A DNA stretch of 5,382 bases from Deltaproteobacteria bacterium (GCA_019314155.1 JAFCZV010000477.1:1-5382), one strand, 5' to 3'; shown: positions 1 through 5,095, counted from the first letter of the stretch. Notes: generated from the sequence alone by a model not told the origin. Numbers and translations are program-made.

Positions 1-80
1 TTACAAGATGGTCGGAATTCCTTATGCTCAACCCTATAATACCTTGTTAATCTGAAAACCTGAATCAACTCTAACTGTTT

Positions 81-168
81 TACATATATCTTATTTCTTA
101 CATAAATGCAAAAAAGGCAAACCCTTTAAAAAAGATTTGCCCTTATTAAAAAACGATATCACAGGTTC
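81..168 (+). repeat. Degenerate copy (copy 0) of the intergenic hairpin repeat
   Basis: This stretch shares an ordered set of blocks with the two better copies at 3942-4071 and 5254-5382. The blocks are TACATATATC (81-90), an A-rich segment, GGCAAACCC (116-124), TTTGCCC (136-142) and AAAAAACGATATCACA (148-163). The spacing differs by about 11 bases before the hairpin, and the loop sequence is different (CTTTAAAAAAG instead of CGGTGAAATG). The stem is kept while the loop changes, which suggests the hairpin matters. It lies beyond the 3' end of the TPR gene, in the same orientation as the other copies. It was found by eye; homology is likely but divergence is high. Confidence 0.6.
110..142 (-). 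terminator. Rho-independent terminator on the minus strand, beyond the cyclase/TPR gene
   Basis: Read on the minus strand, GGCAAA (136-141) pairs with TTTGCC (116-121), and an inner CTTT/AAAG stem (131-134 with 124-127) closes a 3-base loop. A run of six T follows directly (complement of 110-115). This is the classic hairpin plus T-tract layout. It lies about 245 bp past the stop of the TPR reading frame, so the transcript would have a long 3' untranslated part. The hairpin is also the core of the repeat described at 81-168. Confidence 0.65.
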
Positions 169-249
169 TGAACCCACTGTTAGGTTGTGGATAATAGCAG
201 AAACATGCAATTCAGCCCTAAGAACTGAGATGGATGATATCACAGGTTT
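155..249 (+). repeat. Two direct copies of GATATCACAGGTT
   Basis: GATATCACAGGTT occurs at 155-167 and again at 236-248, where the match to other copies extends to TGATATCACAGGTTT (235-249). The same 15-mer is present in inverted orientation at 3892-3906, on the other side of the cyclase gene. The first copy is the tail of the hairpin repeat; the second stands alone. The function is unknown: binding site, element end or recombination scar are all possible. Confidence 0.55.
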
Positions 250-313
250 TTTGAGACTCTAATTTTGGTCGATAAGTTGGAGAAATCAAAGATTTTTGGA
301 CTTCAAATATGGT

Positions 314-335
314 TGTGATAATCAAAAATATCACA
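314..335. repeat. Inverted repeat TGTGATA-N8-TATCACA
   Basis: TGTGATA (314-320) and TATCACA (329-335) form a perfect 7-bp inverted repeat around an 8-base A-rich spacer. A further ATCACA lies at 357-362. It sits about 55 bp past the stop of the TPR gene. The half sites look like CRP half sites (TGTGA/TCACA), but their spacing is 12 rather than 6, so it is not a standard CRP operator. The rest of 169-387 holds no gene that I can support. Confidence 0.5.
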
Positions 336-387
336 GCTTTTGCTTAATCAGAGGCGATCACAAGATATAGCCATTGGAAAATAAAAC

Positions 388-1707
388 TTATAGCTTTCCC
401 AAAACCTCCTGCGCCTTGCCAAGCCAATAATCCATTCCCATCTCCTGGAACCTTCCTTCCGCCTTCTTAAGGTTTTCAAGGGCCTTTTCCTTTTCACCCC
501 CGTTCAGATAGAGTTGGCCCAGGTACAGATGCCCTAAAGAATAATATGTTTTTATCCTTAATTCCTTGCAAATCTCGATTCCTTTCAGGATACACTCCTC
601 GGCCTTATTGATTTCCAGCGGCTCTGTTTTCCCGGATATCATCCCAAGCAACAGCCAGGACCACCCTTCCCATGCCTTTTCATTATTCTTCTGAGACAAC
701 TTCAGTGCCTCCACGGCAAGGCTTCGGGCATTTTTTAGATCGCCCAAGTCCAGGTGAATCCAACCTAAGAGACAATGAGTCAGGGACAAATACATCTCAG
801 TCCCGCTGTCACGGTGGATCTCAAGGCCCTTTTCCGCATGCCTTTTGCCGGTCTCACGATCTCCAAGCATAGCGCACGCATATCCCAGGCCGCTCCAGGA
901 CAGGGCGGATATCAAGCCCCATTTGGCCTCTTCACTGTGTTTGATCCCTTTTTTACAATGCTCTTTTGAAGGTTTCCAATCCCCTTTGGCATAGTAAAAA
1001 AAACCGTAGTGCATTTCAACAAATCCCAAAGCTATCAGGTCATTTATTTCAGACGCATTACGAAGACCCTTTTCCAGAAAAGTCTTTCCTTCGTCAAAGG
1101 CCCCTAAAAAGCCCATGCTCCAACCGCAATACGAGCAGAGTGGTGAATATGGATTCAGTGCCAGAGAAAAAAAGTCGGATTCTCTCTCTGTTTTTTCAAT
1201 CAGGTCAATGACTTCCGGCGCCATATCTAATATTTTATAGGATTCCCCAGCCGCGTTGTAGGAAACAGAAAGACCATATGCAAGAACCGCCATCAATTCG
1301 ATATCCCGGTTCTTGCGGGCCTTTTCAAAGGCATCCTCAGAATACTTCATCCCCAATTGAGGATCTCCCTTATATGTATAATACGTACCCATTCCCATGT
1401 AGAACCTTGCAAGATACCTCTCATCCCCCAGTTCTTTTGCGAGCTGCTCCCCTTGCTGGTGCAGACCGAGGGTGCCCTCGGGGTAACCCAAAAATATCAA
1501 AGGTGCTCTCATTAAATAGAGGATCTCCAGCTTTTCCTTTTTGTTCTCCGCGGTTTCAGGCAACTGGTTGAGCAGGTTTATGGCGCCTTTGTAAAAATCA
1601 CAGGCCTCTCTGTGGGAATAGTTACCTTCCGCCTTTTCGCCGGATAACCTCGAATATCGGCAGGCTTTTTCAAGGCCGTCGCTCCTGGAATAGTGATAGG
1701 CCAGCAT
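388..1707 (-). CDS. TPR-rich C-terminal portion of a cyclase/STAND-ATPase/TPR signalling protein, separated from its N-terminal part by a frameshift
   Basis: This 439-residue frame is almost entirely alpha-helical tetratricopeptide-like repeats, which form a superhelical protein-binding or sensing scaffold. Clear units lie at about residues 98-131, 226-258, 266-299, 309-342 and 391-424, with typical TPR patterns such as LGxIHLDLGDLKNA and LGQLYLNGGEKEKALENLKKA. There is no signal peptide or membrane segment, so it should be cytoplasmic. The ATG at 1707 is not the natural start: in-frame codons upstream read R-I-G-R-A-I-E-E-L-Y, the normal continuation of this protein family, up to about 1766. 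Together with 1758-3674 on the same strand it would form one protein of about 1,100 residues, the usual family length. No strong ribosome binding site precedes 1707 (only GGAAGAG about 15 bases away), so separate translation is doubtful. I am very confident of the TPR assignment and fairly confident that this is a detached fragment. Confidence 0.85.
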   Translation of the reverse strand: MLAYHYSRSDGLEKACRYSRLSGEKAEGNYSHREACDFYKGAINLLNQLPETAENKKEKLEILYLMRAPLIFLGYPEGTLGLHQQGEQLAKELGDERYLARFYMGMGTYYTYKGDPQLGMKYSEDAFEKARKNRDIELMAVLAYGLSVSYNAAGESYKILDMAPEVIDLIEKTERESDFFSLALNPYSPLCSYCGWSMGFLGAFDEGKTFLEKGLRNASEINDLIALGFVEMHYGFFYYAKGDWKPSKEHCKKGIKHSEEAKWGLISALSWSGLGYACAMLGDRETGKRHAEKGLEIHRDSGTEMYLSLTHCLLGWIHLDLGDLKNARSLAVEALKLSQKNNEKAWEGWSWLLLGMISGKTEPLEINKAEECILKGIEICKELRIKTYYSLGHLYLGQLYLNGGEKEKALENLKKAEGRFQEMGMDYWLGKAQEVLGKL

Positions 1708-1744
1708 CTCGTAGAACTCTTCCAGCCTCTCGGTGTAGAGCTCT

Positions 1745-1775
1745 TCGATGGCCCTTCCTATCCTGGCAGCTCCGG
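1745..1775 (-). other. Frame-breaking internal deletion junction in the cyclase/TPR gene
   Basis: The upstream frame reads LEFIYEKNLFPEL, then P-G and a TAG stop (1758-1760). The sequence carries on in another frame as R-I-G-R-A-I-E-E-L-Y. In this family these two blocks are normally separated by about 27 residues containing the conserved FKHALTQEVAY motif, which is absent here in all frames. The simplest reading is a deletion of about 79 bp (length not divisible by three), between the winged-helix end of the ATPase module and the first TPR. The missing segment is recalled from the family, not seen in the window. An assembly error is possible but less likely for a loss of this size. Confidence 0.75.
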
Positions 1776-3674
1776 GAACAGGTTTTTCTCATAGATGAAC
1801 TCCAGTCCCTGAAGATCGAGAAGATAGGATTTGAGCTCCTCTCGCATGCCGGTGATGGTCTGGAGGATGCGAAAGGCAAAGTCCCTGCCGATCACAGAAG
1901 CTACCTGCATGGTCCGCTTGAGATTTTCTTCCAGCCTATCGAGCCGGGCTGCGATGACCCCCTGGATGGTTTCGGGGACTTGAATGTCAGTGGCCTTCCC
2001 GCTCAAGACATATTTCTCGTCTTTTCTCTTGATGGAGCCGTTTTCGAGCAGAGTATGGGTGAACTCCTCCATAAACAGGGGGTTCCCTGCTGCACGATTG
2101 AGGAGGAGCTGCGTCAGCTCCGGGGCCGCTTCCCCCTCCTCCAGGATGGCCTTAACCAGTTCACTGCTTGATTGGGTCCCCAGTTGGTCCAGCCCGATCT
2201 TGGTGTAATAGGACTTGCTCCCCCAGGGATGGGTGTATTCGGGACGATAGAGAAGCAGCAGCAGGATAGGAGTGTTGGCCAGCCTGCCGATCAGATAGCC
2301 CAGAAACTCCTCTGAGGTCTTGTCCATCCAATGGAGGTCCTCCACAACGAGAACCAGGGGCTTTTCCTGACTCACCCGAATCATCAGGTCCCGAAGGGCC
2401 TCAAAAATCTTCTCCCTCTTCTCCTTGGGTTCGAGTCTTGAAAAATCTTGATCATCCACCTTGAGAGACAAGAGGGACTGAAAGGGCGGGATCACCCCCT
2501 TGAGCTTCTCGTCAAGATCAAGGATCTTCTCCGCCATCTTTTTCTTGATCAGAAATTCCCTGTCCCCCTCCTTGATATCAAAATAGGACCTCAAGATATC
2601 CAGCACAGGCAGATAGGCCATGGAACCGCCGTACTGGAGGCAACGCCCTTCAAGATATTGGTATTCACCCTTAGGCAGCAGGTTGCTCATCTCAAGCAGC
2701 AGCCTGGATTTCCCAACCCCGGCCTCTCCTAAAAGCCCTACCACCTGACCTGACCCTGATTTTACCTTGTCAAAGGCATCCAAAAGGGGGGCCATGGATT
2801 TCTTCCGGCCCACAAACCGGGTAAGACCCTTGGCTATTGAAGCCCCTATCCGGGTTGCCACCTCACCGGTCTTGATCAGCTCAAATGCCTTCTGTGGCTC
2901 CTTCTTACCTTTCACCTCAATTTTGCCCAGGGACTCAAATTTAAAGAAATTCCTGGCAAGCCGGTAGGTATTCCCGGATACCAGGATCGTGCCGGGTCCG
3001 GCCATGCTCTCCATCCTGGAGCCCAGATTGGTGGTGTCACCAACGGCCGTGTAATCCATCCTGAGATCATCCCCGATCGCGCCTACAACGACTGGGCCTG
3101 AGTTAAGGCCTATGCGCATTTGAAAGTCCACTTCGTAATCTTCTTTTATCTTTTCGGCATATTTGCTCAAGGACTTTTGAGTAGAAAGAGCAGCGTGGCA
3201 GGCTCGCTGAGCATGATCTTCATGGGCTAAAGGTGCACCTAAGATCGCCATTATACCATCCCCTGTGAACTGGTTAACCGTCCCCTCGTACCTGTGGATC
3301 TCATCCATCAAGATCTTAAAACAACCGTCCATGATCTGGTGGACTTCTTCAGGGTCGAGCTTTTCCGACAAGGCGGTATAATTGGCCACATCGGCGAAAA
3401 AAACGGTGACAAGCTTCCGTTCGCCTTCGATGGAACTGCGCGATGTAAGAATCTTATCCGCTAAGAATTTAGGGGTATAGGATTGGGGTTCAGAAAAGTC
3501 TACAACCGTGGCTTCAGAGAGTTCGGTTAGTTTATAACCACATTCACCGCAGAATTTATCACCAGGAATATTTTCGAAACTGCATTGAGGACAAATTAGC
3601 AATATTTTGTGCCCGCATTCTCGACAAAACTTCCGTGTATCAGGGTTTTTGGTTAGGCACTTTGGACACTCCAT
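1758..3674 (-). CDS. Zinc ribbon / class III nucleotide cyclase / AAA-STAND ATPase, N-terminal part of a broken gene
   Basis: This 638-residue frame is the front of a multidomain signalling protein. Two zinc ribbons come first (C3, C6, C17, C20; C28, C31, C42, C45). A class III cyclase homology domain covers about residues 86-265: metal-binding Asp are D95 (FADVANYT) and D139 (FTGDG), and the transition-state pair is N216 and R220. The usual base-selecting Lys and Asp are Q135 and T209, so the product (cAMP or cGMP) and the activity level are uncertain. A STAND/AAA_16 ATPase follows with Walker A GEAGVGKS (316-323), Walker B VLVVED (441-446) and a sensor-like LLYRPEY near 475-480. Next comes a winged-helix segment (about 570-632). 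The protein then stops early at the junction near 1758 and lacks its TPR tail. The start ATG at 3674 is supported by AAGGGG eight bases upstream and by the MECPKC opening typical of the family. No membrane segment is seen; it should be cytoplasmic. Confidence 0.92.
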   Translation of the reverse strand: MECPKCLTKNPDTRKFCRECGHKILLICPQCSFENIPGDKFCGECGYKLTELSEATVVDFSEPQSYTPKFLADKILTSRSSIEGERKLVTVFFADVANYTALSEKLDPEEVHQIMDGCFKILMDEIHRYEGTVNQFTGDGIMAILGAPLAHEDHAQRACHAALSTQKSLSKYAEKIKEDYEVDFQMRIGLNSGPVVVGAIGDDLRMDYTAVGDTTNLGSRMESMAGPGTILVSGNTYRLARNFFKFESLGKIEVKGKKEPQKAFELIKTGEVATRIGASIAKGLTRFVGRKKSMAPLLDAFDKVKSGSGQVVGLLGEAGVGKSRLLLEMSNLLPKGEYQYLEGRCLQYGGSMAYLPVLDILRSYFDIKEGDREFLIKKKMAEKILDLDEKLKGVIPPFQSLLSLKVDDQDFSRLEPKEKREKIFEALRDLMIRVSQEKPLVLVVEDLHWMDKTSEEFLGYLIGRLANTPILLLLLYRPEYTHPWGSKSYYTKIGLDQLGTQSSSELVKAILEEGEAAPELTQLLLNRAAGNPLFMEEFTHTLLENGSIKRKDEKYVLSGKATDIQVPETIQGVIAARLDRLEENLKRTMQVASVIGRDFAFRILQTITGMREELKSYLLDLQGLEFIYEKNLFPELPG

Positions 3675-3706
3675 TTTAAATACCCCTTATTTTTTGAGTT
3701 TGAAGA

Positions 3707-3726
3707 ATAGACGTAGGTGAGAAAGG
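3707..3726 (-). promoter_or_regulatory. Shared leader motif, cyclase gene copy
   Basis: On the minus strand this reads CCTTTCTCACCTACGTCTAT. A near match, CCTTTCACCTACGGACTAT, lies at 4504-4522 ahead of the fibronectin-III gene. The motif ends 32 bases before the start codon here and 34 bases before it there. The equal distance from two unrelated start codons makes pure chance less likely, but two examples are few. It may be a regulator or RNA-binding site. Confidence 0.35.
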
Positions 3727-3746
3727 AACAGATGGAATTAATTGAA

Positions 3747-3775
3747 TAAATAAAGAAATTAAAGCTCTTTGTCAA
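3747..3775 (-). promoter_or_regulatory. Sigma70-type promoter for the cyclase gene
   Basis: On the minus strand a perfect TTGACA -35 box (complement of 3770-3775) is followed, after exactly 17 bases, by TATTTA (complement of 3747-3752), a weak -10. Transcription would start near 3740 and give a leader of about 65 bases before the ATG at 3674. The Shine-Dalgarno sequence AAGGGG (complement of 3683-3688) ends eight bases before that ATG. The prediction rests on consensus match and position only. Confidence 0.5.
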
Positions 3776-3891
3776 ATTTTAAAAACACAAGATGTTGTGG
3801 AGGGCTAAATTCAGGTTCGAATAAAGATACCTTGACAGTATCCCACGTTTAGGCAAACCAGTGATAAATTGAGATTATCAAAGCCCACAAG

Positions 3892-3906
3892 AAACCTGTG
3901 ATATCA
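3892..3906 (-). repeat. Inverted copy of TGATATCACAGGTTT
   Basis: The minus strand reads TGATATCACAGGTTT, identical over 15 bases to 235-249 on the plus strand. The two copies point inward and flank the whole cyclase gene, 3.6 kb apart. After the 15-mer both continue with a partly matching TTG-x-G. Just beyond are two perfect palindromes, ATCATATGAT (3903-3912) and ATCAAATTTGAT (3918-3929). An inverted pair could mark element ends, but no transposase or target duplication is visible. Confidence 0.5.
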
Positions 3907-3941
3907 TATGATCCGGAATCAAATTTGATGCTTTTCCGAAC

Positions 3942-4071
3942 TTGTGCTTTCTTGCCAAAACAACATCTCGAAGTCAGTTCATGCTGATTACATATATCAT
4001 AAAAATGAAATAGGCAAACCCGGTGAAATGAGTTTGCCCATTTTGAAAAAACGATATCACACGAATTTTTA
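3942..4071 (+). repeat. Intergenic hairpin repeat, copy A
   Basis: Positions 3970-4071 are identical over 102 bases to 5281-5382, and the upstream part (3942-3969) matches 5254-5280 with a few changes and small gaps. Core elements are TACATATATCAT, the hairpin GGCAAAC (4013-4019) / GTTTGCC (4032-4038), and AAAAAACGATATCACA. A diverged copy lies at 81-168. The near-perfect identity implies recent duplication, gene conversion or strong constraint. There is no coding potential of note: the open frames through it differ and have no start signals. Confidence 0.9.
4001..4039 (-). terminator. Possible terminator inside repeat copy A, beyond the fibronectin-III gene
   Basis: On the minus strand GGCAAAC and GTTTGCC form a 7-bp stem with a 12-base loop, followed by the T-rich TATTTCATTTTT. 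It is located about 100 bp after the stop of the fibronectin-III gene at 4140, where a terminator is expected. The T-tract is interrupted, so termination may be partial. The equivalent hairpin in copy 0 has a clean T-run, which supports this role for the repeat family. Confidence 0.45.
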
Positions 4072-4077
4072 TAGACA

Positions 4078-4120
4078 TGATATAATGACTGACAAGAGTC
4101 ATTGCCAAAGGAGAACCGTG
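4078..4120 (+). promoter_or_regulatory. Plus-facing extended -10 promoter, palindrome and ribosome binding site without a following gene
   Basis: TGATATAAT (4078-4086) is a perfect extended -10 box (TGnTATAAT); there is no good -35. The inverted repeat ATGACT-GACAAG-AGTCAT (4085-4102) covers the predicted transcription start, an operator-like place. AAAGGAG (4107-4113) then sits four bases before GTG (4118). The frame opened there has only 12 codons (23 if started at the ATG at 4085) and stops at about 4156. A further ATG at 4131 opens 53 codons antisense to the fibronectin-III gene. It could drive a leader peptide or an antisense RNA, or be the remains of a lost gene's 5' end. Confidence 0.35.
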
Positions 4121-4139
4121 GGGGAAAGTTATGAAAACC

Positions 4140-4469
4140 TTAGTGGGACTTGCTGACCTCATTACTTGGTCCCGATTCAAATCCGTCAGTATCTATAGCA
4201 GTTACAACACAATAATTTCCAGGACCAGTGTTTTTGGGTATGGTAAATACACAACAGGCTTTGTCGTTCGGAAAACAATATATTTCCCCTAATAAATTTT
4301 GACTATATTTCCCAAATGTATATTGACCCTGCATACGTGACTGATAAATCCTATAACCCATAAGATTGGGTTCGGTATTAGCATCCCATGTTAATGTAAC
4401 AGGCTGTCCAGCAAGTGCTAGGGTTGAAACTGACAAAACAACAAACAAAACCAAAATTGATTTTTTCAT
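4140..4469 (-). CDS. Small exported fibronectin type III-like protein
   Basis: The ATG at 4469 gives 109 residues. It begins MKKSILVLFVVLSVSTLALA, a clean Sec signal peptide with an A-L-A cleavage site after residue 20. This start has GAGAGAT about four bases upstream and is preferred to the in-frame TTG at 4499, which would bury the signal. The mature part is a single fibronectin-III-like beta sandwich: VTLTWDANTEPNLMGYRIY (24-42) is the typical first strands, and YCVVTAIDTDGFESGPSNEV (86-105) is the typical last strands. Four cysteines (65, 72, 73, 87) could form disulfides outside the cytoplasm. Such domains mediate protein or carbohydrate contact; no catalytic residues are evident. It lies 124 bp after the cysteine-rich gene on the same strand and may be cotranscribed with it or use its own promoter. 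The partner is unknown. Confidence 0.85.
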   Translation of the reverse strand: MKKSILVLFVVLSVSTLALAGQPVTLTWDANTEPNLMGYRIYQSRMQGQYTFGKYSQNLLGEIYCFPNDKACCVFTIPKNTGPGNYCVVTAIDTDGFESGPSNEVSKSH

Positions 4470-4503
4470 GTTATCTCTCAATGAAAAATTAAAAGCCAAT
4501 GCG

Positions 4504-4522
4504 ATAGTCCGTAGGTGAAAGG
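4504..4522 (-). promoter_or_regulatory. Shared leader motif, fibronectin-III gene copy
   Basis: The minus strand reads CCTTTCACCTACGGACTAT, close to the motif at 3707-3726 ahead of the cyclase gene, and ends 34 bases before the ATG at 4469. Apart from this the two upstream regions are unrelated. It is absent ahead of the other two small genes. Confidence 0.35.
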
Positions 4523-4538
4523 TGGTTCATTGTTCTGA

Positions 4539-4560
4539 CTAAAATCTAAAATGGTTTTAG
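4539..4560. repeat. Tandem CTAAAAT pair and small inverted repeat
   Basis: CTAAAAT occurs twice in a row (4539-4552), and the second copy forms CTAAAA-TGG-TTTTAG (4546-4560), a perfect 6-bp inverted repeat with a 3-base loop. It lies between the cysteine-rich and fibronectin-III genes, 34 bp past the stop of the former. The AT-only arms and lack of a T-run make a terminator unlikely; a regulatory binding site is possible. Confidence 0.3.
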
Positions 4561-4593
4561 GTGACATATACGCCATTTCTGACCTTGAATCTT

Positions 4594-4827
4594 TTATTTC
4601 ACCTTCTTTCTATTATTATTTTGGTTAGCTTTGTAACAAGCAGCACATTTAGCACAATATTCATCGGTTGAGCACTTAGATAAGGATCCACCTTGTAATC
4701 CATATCCTCCTGAAGTAGATGTTATATCAATCAGTACTTCGCACCCACAGGCTGAACATTTTTCTTTTAAAACTATTGTCGATCTCTCAGGCGTAGCTTC
4801 AAACATTTTTTTTAATATTTCTAACAT
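4594..4827 (-). CDS. Small cysteine-rich, putative zinc-binding protein
   Basis: This 77-residue protein has seven cysteines in two clusters: CSACGC (C24, C27, C29), and C52 with CAKCAAC (C58, C61, C64). Two or more CxxC pairs separated by a Gly/Ser-rich stretch (38-51) suggest a zinc-ribbon-like fold binding one or two metal ions. The N-terminus is amphipathic and charged (MLEILKKMFE) and the C-terminus is basic (NNNRKKVK). There is no signal peptide, so it is probably cytoplasmic. The ATG at 4827 is supported by AAGGTGA about ten bases upstream. It starts 38 bp after the stop of the Arg-rich small gene, which suggests an operon driven from 5065-5095. I do not recognise the family and assign no function; a redox or iron-sulfur role is an alternative to zinc. 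Confidence 0.75.
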   Translation of the reverse strand: MLEILKKMFEATPERSTIVLKEKCSACGCEVLIDITSTSGGYGLQGGSLSKCSTDEYCAKCAACYKANQNNNRKKVK

Positions 4828-4865
4828 CAGCGATCAATCACCTTTGTAATTATTACATCTTTTTA

Positions 4866-5015
4866 TCATTTTGATATTCTTGGTTTTATTCTTCTATCAA
4901 GCCCACTTCTTCTTTCTTTACCAGACCTGCGTTCAGGAATGTGAAAGTCATAGGAAAATTGGCGTCTTTCTATGCCTGAACGCCTACCCCCATTATCGTG
5001 TAAAATCTTGTTCAT
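4866..5015 (-). CDS. Small Arg-rich RRSGxxRR repeat protein
   Basis: A 49-residue frame runs from ATG 5015 to TGA 4866. It begins MNKILHDNGGRRSGIERR and contains three related units: RRSGIERR (11-18), RRSGKERR (29-36) and RRSGLDRR beginning at 35-36, with the spacer QFSYDFHIPE. From memory, short proteins with RRSGxDRRQFSY and IPERRSG blocks recur as unnamed hypotheticals in Desulfobacterota. The regular motif makes a chance frame unlikely. An in-frame TAA lies six codons upstream, so ATG 5015 is the only sensible start; its ribosome binding site is weak (GUAAGAAA). A well-matched promoter lies 50-80 bp upstream. The protein is strongly basic with no hydrophobic segment, so it is probably cytoplasmic and could contact RNA, DNA or acidic lipids (inference). 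It is probably the first gene of an operon with the cysteine-rich gene. Its function is unknown. Confidence 0.75.
   Translation of the reverse strand: MNKILHDNGGRRSGIERRQFSYDFHIPERRSGKERRSGLDRRIKPRISK
4929..4983. repeat. Long inverted repeat inside the Arg-rich small gene
   Basis: GCGTTCAGG (4929-4937) is the exact reverse complement of CCTGAACGC (4975-4983). Inside it, two exclusive extensions are possible: GAAAG (4943-4947) with CTTTC (4966-4970), or CATAG (4949-4953) with CTATG (4970-4974). A third competing pair is GGCGT (4961-4965) with ACGCC (4980-4984). Because it lies wholly in coding sequence (codons 11-29 on the minus strand), it may be a by-product of the repeated protein motif, or an mRNA structure. 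Confidence 0.5.
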
Positions 5016-5064
5016 TGAAAAATATTTTTCTTACATCAAATGTTAAAATAAAAGTCGTATGGTG

Positions 5065-5095
5065 ATTATATAAGATTATGCATTTTGTATGTCAA
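5065..5095 (-). promoter_or_regulatory. Strong sigma70-type promoter for the small-gene operon
   Basis: On the minus strand TTGACA (complement of 5090-5095) is followed after 17 bases by TATATA (complement of 5067-5072), overlapping a perfect TATAAT at 19-base spacing (complement of 5065-5070). This is the best promoter match in the window. Transcription would start near 5058, about 43 bases ahead of the ATG at 5015. It probably serves the Arg-rich and cysteine-rich genes and perhaps the fibronectin-III gene. Confidence 0.65.

Noticed and set aside
2..55. Possible C-terminal end of a plus-strand gene entering from the left (frame ending at TGA 53-55)
   Set aside because: Only 17 codons are visible and all three plus frames stay open for a short distance at the edge, so nothing distinguishes it from chance.
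1670..1879. 69-codon minus-strand frame over the deletion junction
   Set aside because: It is an out-of-frame shadow: its Ser/Arg-rich sequence has no family resemblance, while both neighbouring frames match the cyclase/TPR protein.
672..2967. Several plus-strand frames of 60-100 codons opposite the cyclase/TPR gene
   Set aside because: All are antisense shadows of strongly supported coding sequence and lack start signals.
3837..3900. GGCAAACC ... AAAGCC on the plus strand (and GGCAAACCC in the repeats) resembling part of a c-di-GMP-I (GEMM) riboswitch
   Set aside because: The essential GGGACGCAAAGCC block and the second helix are missing, no gene follows in the right direction, and only the short GGCAAACC piece matches.
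3944..4156. 70-codon plus-strand frame through repeat copy A
   Set aside because: It lacks a ribosome binding site at its start, crosses the non-coding repeat, and has no recognisable composition. Only its last 12-23 codons sit behind expression signals, noted separately.
3974..4180. 68-codon minus-strand frame across repeat copy A and the end of the fibronectin-III gene
   Set aside because: It overlaps the better supported gene in another frame and runs into the repeat; no start signal or family resemblance.
4871..5065. 64-codon plus-strand frame opposite the Arg-rich small gene
   Set aside because: It would start at TTG without a ribosome site and is antisense to a minus-strand gene with a clear repeated protein motif and promoter.
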